Below, one piece after another: positions 58,957 through 64,000 of a stretch of DNA of 64,000 nt; positions within the stretch are counted from its first letter, which is position 1; each line of letters starts with the position of its first letter. Source of the stretch: Marinilabilia salmonicolor JCM 21150. Its GTDB lineage: Bacteria; Bacteroidota; Bacteroidia; Bacteroidales; Marinilabiliaceae. The notes below the pieces were generated by a model. The model did no database searches. It was given only the letters and a program-made list of their open reading frames with translations, and had not been told where the DNA came from. The translations under genes were made by a program, and so were the position numbers. The DNA lies in contig NZ_AJKI01000014.1 of NCBI RefSeq assembly GCF_000259075.1, forward strand, positions 1 to 64,000. The letters are read 5' to 3'.

Positions 58957-61914
58957 TTAAAAAGTTGCAGAAATTCCAAAAGAAAATGAACGTGTTTTTG
59001 GATAAACGTTGTACTGATCAATTCCAAAAGCCAATCCATTTACTGATGTTTCAGGATCTAAACCTGAATAACCTGTAAGGGTAAAGAGATTGTTTCCCGT
59101 AAGAGAAAACTTCACATTTTCCATCCAATCAACGGTATTGGTTTTCAGGGTGTAGCCAAGAGACAGATAATCGAGACGGATAAAAGAAGCATCCTCCACA
59201 TATAAGTCACTAACTGCAGGACCTGATTTCCGTCCCATTTTATCCCAGACTAAAGCTTCTGAAACCACATTTCTTGCAGGGAAATCACCCGGATAATCAA
59301 ACAACATTTGTGTGGCATTAAAGACATCGTTTCCGATCAATGAGCGAAATGAGAAATCTAAAGTCCAGTCTTCATAAAATGTAAAACTGTTAGACCAACC
59401 CAGTTCCAAATCAGGAACAGCACTACCGGCAATATACCTGCTTGCTTCACTGATCTCTTCAGTAGCACCACCGGCTTCAGTCTTGTAAACCATATTACCA
59501 TCTCCACTCAACCCTACAAATTCGGGAAGATAAAAACTACCAATAGACTCGCCTTCCACAATTCCGGTCACCCAGTTTGACTGACCAATAAGTCCACGGC
59601 CTTCAACCCAACCCTCTTTGCGAACTCCTGTTTCAGGTGCATATTCACCGAGATCAACTAGTTCCTGTTGGTTATGAGAAGCTGCTAAAGAGGTCTTCCA
59701 TTTAAAATTAGCTTCATTTATGGCAAAATACTGCACATTAAGCTCTACACCTTTGTTTTCAACCTCTCCGGAATTAGCCCATATTTCCGGGGCCGGATTT
59801 GGAGGAACGGGGACAGAGTAACGTCCAAGAAGGTCTGTGGTGGTTTTCTGATACAATTCAATTGAACCACTTATTTTACTACCCAGGAATCCAAAATCCA
59901 ATCCAAGGTTGATTTCAGTTGTCTCTTCCCACTGAAGATCAGGATTTGCAACTTTTGATGCAGTATATGTTATTACATCCTCTCCAGTCGCAGGATCTAC
60001 ACTAAGTCCGGCAGGCTCATAAAACATCTGGCCATTGTATTCTCCGATCTCCTGGTTTCCGGAAACCCCATAACTGGCTCTAAGTTTCAGGTTTGAAAGC
60101 CAGTCAACAGAGGACATAAATTCTTCACGAGAGATAGTCCAACCGGCTGCAACTGTAGGAAAAACACCCCATTTGTTGTTTTCACCAAACTTTGTAGAAC
60201 CATCACGGCGGATTGATCCGGACAGATAGTACTTATTCTGGTAATTGTATTGTGCACGACCAAAGAAACCAATCAATCGCCACATACCCTTATAAGAACC
60301 AACATGTGTACGATTGATATCCAGCATTGACCCCAGATTATTATACTTTATGTAATCAGAACTCGGATCTGAACCTCCAGCATTAAACCCATCATAAACA
60401 TATTCATGCCATGAGTATCCGCCCAAAAGAGAAAGGTTATGATCTTCATTAAAGGTCTTATCATAGTTGAAATAACCCTCAATCATTTTTTGAGTGTTGT
60501 TGGAGTAACTCCTGTTGGCACTACCCTTTTCTTCCGCATTATACACATCATTCGGACGGAAATATGCATTTTCATGGTCATCACGGATATATCCAAGATT
60601 GGCTGTTCCAATTAAGCCATCAATAATCTCAAACTGAGCTTTCATATTTCCCATAAAACGTTTCGCATCCCTTGTATTATCAATATTGTTGATGACTGAA
60701 AAAGGATTTTCGTAGTTAAAGCCACGGTTTATCTGAAAAAGAGAACCATCTTCTCCATACACGGGATCAGTCGGGTTACGCTGCAAAGCCTGAAAAATTA
60801 CGTCATCTTTGTTATAGCTATTGTAATTTTCGTAATCATTTTGCTCAAATGCAGACCCTAAACTTCCGCTTAATGTCAAACGATCGTTAATTGCTTTATG
60901 CGAAAAATTTAGTTTCAAATTAGTACGCTCCTTACTGGTTCCGGCAACAACTCCATCCCAGTCAGCGTGAGTCACGGAAGCATAGTAATTGGAGGTTTCA
61001 TTCCCACCTGAGAAGTTCAGATTGTAATTTTGAGTATATCCGGTCTGGAAAAGTTCATCCTGCCAATCGGTGTTAGCTCCGTTATCGGTAAAACCGGAAA
61101 TATTGTTTTCACTTACATAATTACGAACCTGATCAGCAGTAAGCAAATCCAAGGTATTGGCAACTTCATCGACAGAATAAGAAGCATTAAAATTAACGGT
61201 ACCTTTCCCTGCTTTCCCTGTCTTGGTAGTAATGATAATCACACCATTGGATCCTCTTGATCCGTAAATAGCAGTAGAAGCTGCATCCTTCAACACATCA
61301 AATGTTGCAATATCCTCAGGTGCAACCACCGTTGGATCTGCCCCTGGAATTCCGTCAATAACATATAGAGGCTGTGTATTTGAATCAAAACCGGAAGCCC
61401 CACGAATTGTCACCGCAAACCCGGCATTAGGGTCACCACCTTTCTTGGTAATCATCACACCCGAACTCTTGCCCTGCATCGCTTGAATAGGATCAGTCAG
61501 TGCACCACGGTTAAGATCCTCTGCAGTCACCTGAGAAACAGCTCCGGTTTTATCAACCTTCTTCTGCACTCCATAACCAATCACAACCACCTCATCTAAC
61601 CCCAGAATTTGAGGTTCAAGTTCTATATTTATTTGATTCTGGCCCGCTACAGCCACCTCATTGGTCACATAGCCAATAAAAGAAAATGCAAGTGATGCAT
61701 CTTCAGCAACCTGCACGGAATAAGTTCCATCGACCTGGGTAATGGTTCCCTGCTGAGTACCTTGTATTACTACAGTCACACCCGGCAACGGGTCACCGGT
61801 TTCGGCATCCGTTACCGTTCCTGTCACAGTTACTTCCTGAGCTGATGCGCTTATAAAAAAGCCAAGCCCCAAAAAGAGAAACAGGATTTTGTAAAAACTA
61901 AACTGTTTTTTCAT
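58957..61914 (-). CDS. SusC-type TonB-dependent transporter of the alpha-glucan locus
   Basis: 985 residues. Signal peptide (MKKQFSFYKILFLFLGLGFFI), carboxypeptidase-regulatory-like domain (VTGTVTDAETGDPLPGVTVVIQ), SusC signature (DEVVVIGYGVQKKVDKTGAVSQV), plug (LYVIDGIPGADPTVVAPEDI, DVLKDAASTAIYGSRGSNGV) and barrel ending RSFSFGISATF. It imports malto-oligosaccharide-like products. First gene of the operon, with a promoter near 62097-62127 and LacI-type operators further upstream. The SusE/F partner and two GH13 genes support an alpha-glucan substrate. Confidence 0.95.
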   Translation of the reverse strand: MKKQFSFYKILFLFLGLGFFISASAQEVTVTGTVTDAETGDPLPGVTVVIQGTQQGTITQVDGTYSVQVAEDASLAFSFIGYVTNEVAVAGQNQINIELEPQILGLDEVVVIGYGVQKKVDKTGAVSQVTAEDLNRGALTDPIQAMQGKSSGVMITKKGGDPNAGFAVTIRGASGFDSNTQPLYVIDGIPGADPTVVAPEDIATFDVLKDAASTAIYGSRGSNGVIIITTKTGKAGKGTVNFNASYSVDEVANTLDLLTADQVRNYVSENNISGFTDNGANTDWQDELFQTGYTQNYNLNFSGGNETSNYYASVTHADWDGVVAGTSKERTNLKLNFSHKAINDRLTLSGSLGSAFEQNDYENYNSYNKDDVIFQALQRNPTDPVYGEDGSLFQINRGFNYENPFSVINNIDNTRDAKRFMGNMKAQFEIIDGLIGTANLGYIRDDHENAYFRPNDVYNAEEKGSANRSYSNNTQKMIEGYFNYDKTFNEDHNLSLLGGYSWHEYVYDGFNAGGSDPSSDYIKYNNLGSMLDINRTHVGSYKGMWRLIGFFGRAQYNYQNKYYLSGSIRRDGSTKFGENNKWGVFPTVAAGWTISREEFMSSVDWLSNLKLRASYGVSGNQEIGEYNGQMFYEPAGLSVDPATGEDVITYTASKVANPDLQWEETTEINLGLDFGFLGSKISGSIELYQKTTTDLLGRYSVPVPPNPAPEIWANSGEVENKGVELNVQYFAINEANFKWKTSLAASHNQQELVDLGEYAPETGVRKEGWVEGRGLIGQSNWVTGIVEGESIGSFYLPEFVGLSGDGNMVYKTEAGGATEEISEASRYIAGSAVPDLELGWSNSFTFYEDWTLDFSFRSLIGNDVFNATQMLFDYPGDFPARNVVSEALVWDKMGRKSGPAVSDLYVEDASFIRLDYLSLGYTLKTNTVDWMENVKFSLTGNNLFTLTGYSGLDPETSVNGLAFGIDQYNVYPKTRSFSFGISATF

Positions 61915-62096
61915 AAAACTTTGATTTAAAATAAACTTGATTAAACATTTTTTTCAAAAGACCATTCATATGATATATGATCTCATTGTGTACCGGATTT
62001 TTTCGTTTTTAATCGACCCCTATTGAAAAGCAAAAAAGGAGAACATCGTTATGACTCAAATTCTGCTTTCCGGGTTGTCATCATTTCTTAACACAA

Positions 62097-62127
62097 CAAA
62101 ATTAGAAATAAAACACCCTCACGTAAA
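62097..62127 (-). promoter_or_regulatory. Putative promoter of the alpha-glucan sus operon
   Basis: On the minus strand TAATTTTG (62097-62104) matches TAnnTTTG, with GTTTACG ~20 bp upstream near the -33 position (TTTA instead of TTTG). The leader would be ~175 bases. Confidence 0.48.
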
Positions 62128-62170
62128 CATTTGTTAACATTGATTTTCTCCTTTTTACACAAAAAACATC

Positions 62171-62206
62171 GCAAACGATACCGCAAACGTTTGCGGTATC
62201 GTTTGC
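62171..62206. promoter_or_regulatory. 36-bp perfect palindrome containing a LacI/GalR-type operator
   Basis: The half-site GCAAACGATACCGCAAAC is followed directly by its exact reverse complement. The centre CGCAAACGTTTGCG is the classic operator of LacI/GalR-family regulators, and the outer arms repeat GCAAACG. It lies ~70 bp upstream of the putative sus promoter. Confidence 0.85.
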
Positions 62207-62247
62207 AGTAATATCAGCTGTTGTAAAACATTCACATCAACATTCTT

Positions 62248-62259
62248 GCAAACGTTTGC
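62248..62259. promoter_or_regulatory. Second LacI/GalR-type operator
   Basis: GCAAACGTTTGC is a perfect 12-bp palindrome, 42 bp beyond the 36-bp palindrome. No LacI-type gene lies in this window. Confidence 0.78.
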
Positions 62260-62801
62260 GAAAATCACAAAATGAAACACATAATTGATTCGATTAATTA
62301 TTTTTTAACAAATCCCCTTTCCCGGTATAAAGGACCGAAGGACTTTTAACAGTAGTCAAGAGATAAGAAAGGATGCCAATACCGAAAAACCTGCATTTTC
62401 AGTATAAAATTCAACAATTTACCAAATTGCAAATAATGAAGCATGAGGATCGATTATTCAAACCTCAAGATATCGAAATAGCCCCAGACATACTTGATGC
62501 GGGAATAAAAGGAAGGTGAGAATTAAAATAATATTTAGTGATTATAATTTGACAATAATCCTAACCTACCATATACATAAAAAAGACAACAATCTTAAAT
62601 TCAATTAGTTATTTTATGTATATCCTTAAAAGGAAAAAGCTCGCTTTTAGGAGGACTACCTTATACATAAAACAATATAGCAGGGAATGCGGAAACAGGC
62701 TGAAAGGCTGAAAGCAATAGCCCAGGGCAACGTCCCAGGCTATTGCTTAAAGACCTTCGGCCTTAAAAAAATACAGCCTAATTTTGTCAAAGTAGCGTAA
62801 A
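62260..62801. other. Gene-free stretch with a hairpin, no gene recognised
   Basis: About 540 bp upstream of the sus operators. AAGCAATAGCC (62712-62722) pairs with GGCTATTGCTT (62738-62748). The phrase GCAATAGCCCAGGGCAAC resembles one near 21695. Nothing else stands out. Confidence 0.5.
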
Positions 62802-63067
62802 AAGTCATGTGCCTGGTCAGAAAGTGTCAGTTGCAAAGCCTGCCCCGATTTTTTTCAGGGGCTTACGACCGCGTGCCGCCTAAAGCTCTAGCGCCGTGCC
62901 GTCGGCAAGCCATTGGCGACCGATGGATGGCGCAAGCCGCCAAAAACGGAGTCCCGAAGTAGCTTTTGTAAGGTTTTTTGAACAAAAAACCAACAAAAAG
63001 CACAATCGGGATGAGTATTATGGAGGCAAGCATAACGCAGCAAGTGGTACTTTATGAACAAACACTA
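62802..63067. repeat. MITE-like element, family B', copy 3 (minus orientation)
   Basis: Read on the minus strand it starts TAGTGTTTGTTCATAAAGT and follows copy 2 (25917-26152), including the GGTTTTTTG/CAAAAAACC hairpin. It carries an extra ~70 bp GC-rich stretch (about 62870-62940) where copy 2 has only GGCGGCTTCGCAAGCC. Its far end is decayed after ATGACTTTTTAC. Confidence 0.72.
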
Positions 63068-63204
63068 ATCAGAATCTGTCCAAAAACTATGCGTTTTTAA
63101 CGTGTTTGAGATAGAAAATTCAAGACGTGTGAAAAACCAAAAGCGCAGAAAACTAATGAATTTGAGGATTTAGATTTTGAGCAACAGCGCAGAAGTTGCA
63201 AAAC
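63068..63204. repeat. MITE-like element, family B, decayed copy (minus orientation)
   Basis: Directly abuts the B' element. AACGTGTTTGAGATAG, GAGGATTTAGATTTTGAGC and GCGCAGAAGTTG match family B in reverse; both terminal repeats are degraded. Confidence 0.65.
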
Positions 63205-63312
63205 ACCATAAACTCTTAATGCAAAAGAGTTACAATCCGCATTATTGCATAAGTAAATAGCAAAGATTAAGCCTGTAAAAAAGGTTAACGAAGTCTTACG
63301 TTCAGATAGAAG

Positions 63313-63355
63313 CAAAAAAGGAGGTGTAAATCCAGTTACGGATAAACACCCCCCC
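63313..63355 (-). terminator. Terminator of the partial SusE/F-like gene
   Basis: On the minus strand GGGGTGTTTATCC pairs with GGATTTACACCTCC (two mismatches) and is followed by TTTTTT, ~15 bp past the stop. Confidence 0.85.
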
Positions 63356-63369
63356 GAGAAACTAATCAA

Positions 63370-64000
63370 TTATTCAATTGTTCCGGTTCCGGCATTAAAA
63401 TCAAGTGTTACCACACTTCCAACACTCACTTGTACCCTCTCTTGATCGGGGCCTTCTCCACGATAAACAATTTCACCATCTAAAACAATAAATTCTCTGG
63501 TCCACCAATCGGTAGTGGCTGCAGAAGAACCTGCATACATGCGAAGTTCACCGTCGCCTGTAGTGGTTATGCTCATTTTATCATCAGATATTTCAAAAGG
63601 ATACTCCCCGGCATCCCAGCCTCCAAAACAATCTCCCATTCCATAAACCTGGGCTGTCTCAATGGTAATTGTTCCGGCAGCCATATCCATATAAACCATA
63701 TAAATTCCATCAGAAGGAACAAAGGCATTACCGTCAGCAGAAGTATATCCTACTTCCTCATCCAGCATAAAGAAGTCTTCCCCCCAATCTCTTACAGGAC
63801 TCCATTTAAAACCATTTGCTGAGTTAAAATAACGAACAGACCAAAAAGCTCCATCAACACCATTAACAGGAACCATTTCAACTACACCTTCTGAAGCCCA
63901 GTCCCAGGCACCAAAGTCCTGACCAATCATGTACATATTCTCGGGGAATTCAGGAGGTTTAAAATAAGCAGTAAACGTATATTGCATTACATTAGAGTAA
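63370..64000 (-). CDS. SusE/SusF-like surface glycan-binding protein (5' end outside the window)
   Basis: The frame is open to the window edge, so only the C-terminal ~210 residues are seen; an internal Met at 63985-63987 is not necessarily the start. Two beta-sandwich modules: NMYMIGQDFGAWDWASEGVV ... FKWSPVRDWGEDFF and VYGMGDCFGGWDAGEYPF ... RMYAGSSAATTDWWTREF. The last module aligns with the end of the SusE/F-like gene at 55863 (shared RMYAG, DWW.xEF, RGxGxDQE). It is probably the last gene of another sus-type operon upstream, given the terminator that follows. Confidence 0.8.
   Translation of the reverse strand, partial: YSNVMQYTFTAYFKPPEFPENMYMIGQDFGAWDWASEGVVEMVPVNGVDGAFWSVRYFNSANGFKWSPVRDWGEDFFMLDEEVGYTSADGNAFVPSDGIYMVYMDMAAGTITIETAQVYGMGDCFGGWDAGEYPFEISDDKMSITTTGDGELRMYAGSSAATTDWWTREFIVLDGEIVYRGEGPDQERVQVSVGSVVTLDFNAGTGTIE

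Noticed and set aside
1-64000. CRISPR arrays, tRNA/rRNA genes, prophage or conjugative modules, transposase genes
   Set aside because: None seen. The interspersed repeats have irregular spacing and palindromic structure, unlike CRISPR, and no cas genes are present.

Overview
The window looks like a chromosomal segment of a polysaccharide-degrading, probably anaerobic or facultative member of the Bacteroidota, Marinilabiliales/Bacteroidales-like (an inference). The evidence is three SusC/SusD/SusE-type outer-membrane loci, several C-terminal type IX secretion (T9SS) sorting domains, a GldB-like lipoprotein, Bacteroidota-type promoters (TAnnTTTG), genes that mostly lack a clear Shine-Dalgarno site, an anaerobic sulfatase maturase and a methylmalonyl/propionyl-CoA carboxyltransferase with its biotin carrier. 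I found no rRNA, tRNA, CRISPR array, prophage or transposase gene.

Layout. 0-2.2 kb: the end of a fasciclin-repeat T9SS protein and a GNAT acetyltransferase. 2.3-18.4 kb: polysaccharide utilisation locus 1, with susD-susC on the minus strand, a divergent one-component sensor/regulator (beta-propeller, Y_Y_Y, LuxR-type HTH), then a plus-strand operon of a two-domain esterase, a GH16 glucanase/galactanase-like lipoprotein and two tandem short GH31 enzymes, closed by a convergent GH20 hexosaminidase. 18.4-44.4 kb: mostly housekeeping genes (ispE, nadE, gldB-like, a nitrilase-MTHFS fusion, ferredoxin, BCCP and carboxyltransferase, LptF/G-type permease and tgt, a GT2, an ECF sigma factor, rsmG, rpmH, PASTA protein, RluA-type pseudouridine synthase, ddl, tpx, a sulfatase maturase, gcvP). 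44.6-64 kb: a starch/alpha-glucan region with a seven-helix AraC-type regulator carrying a periplasmic GxFNNW E-set domain, two secreted GH13 amylases with T9SS domains, and a susC-susD-susE/F operon preceded by LacI-type operator palindromes. The end of a second SusE/F-like gene is cut by the window edge. A metallo-hydrolase, pcm and a sugar-phosphate transferase lie between the amylases.

How the genes work together. In the alpha-glucan region, the secreted GH13 enzymes would cut starch or glycogen outside the cell, SusE/F-like and SusD lipoproteins would bind the oligosaccharides, and SusC with TonB would import them. Regulation appears to come from a LacI-type protein encoded elsewhere and perhaps from the membrane AraC protein, whose outer domain resembles the CBM48-like module of the neighbouring amylase. 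In locus 1 the regulator is divergent from susC and a TGACGT motif recurs in both control regions.

The most unusual structure is not coding. The intergenic spaces carry at least four families of short palindromic, MITE-like elements. One has termini TAGTGTYTGTCYATAAA. Several copies sit exactly at the 3' ends of genes and supply their stop codons (tpx, the LptF/G-type gene, gcvP). Two copies of another family bracket the plus-strand amylase gene.
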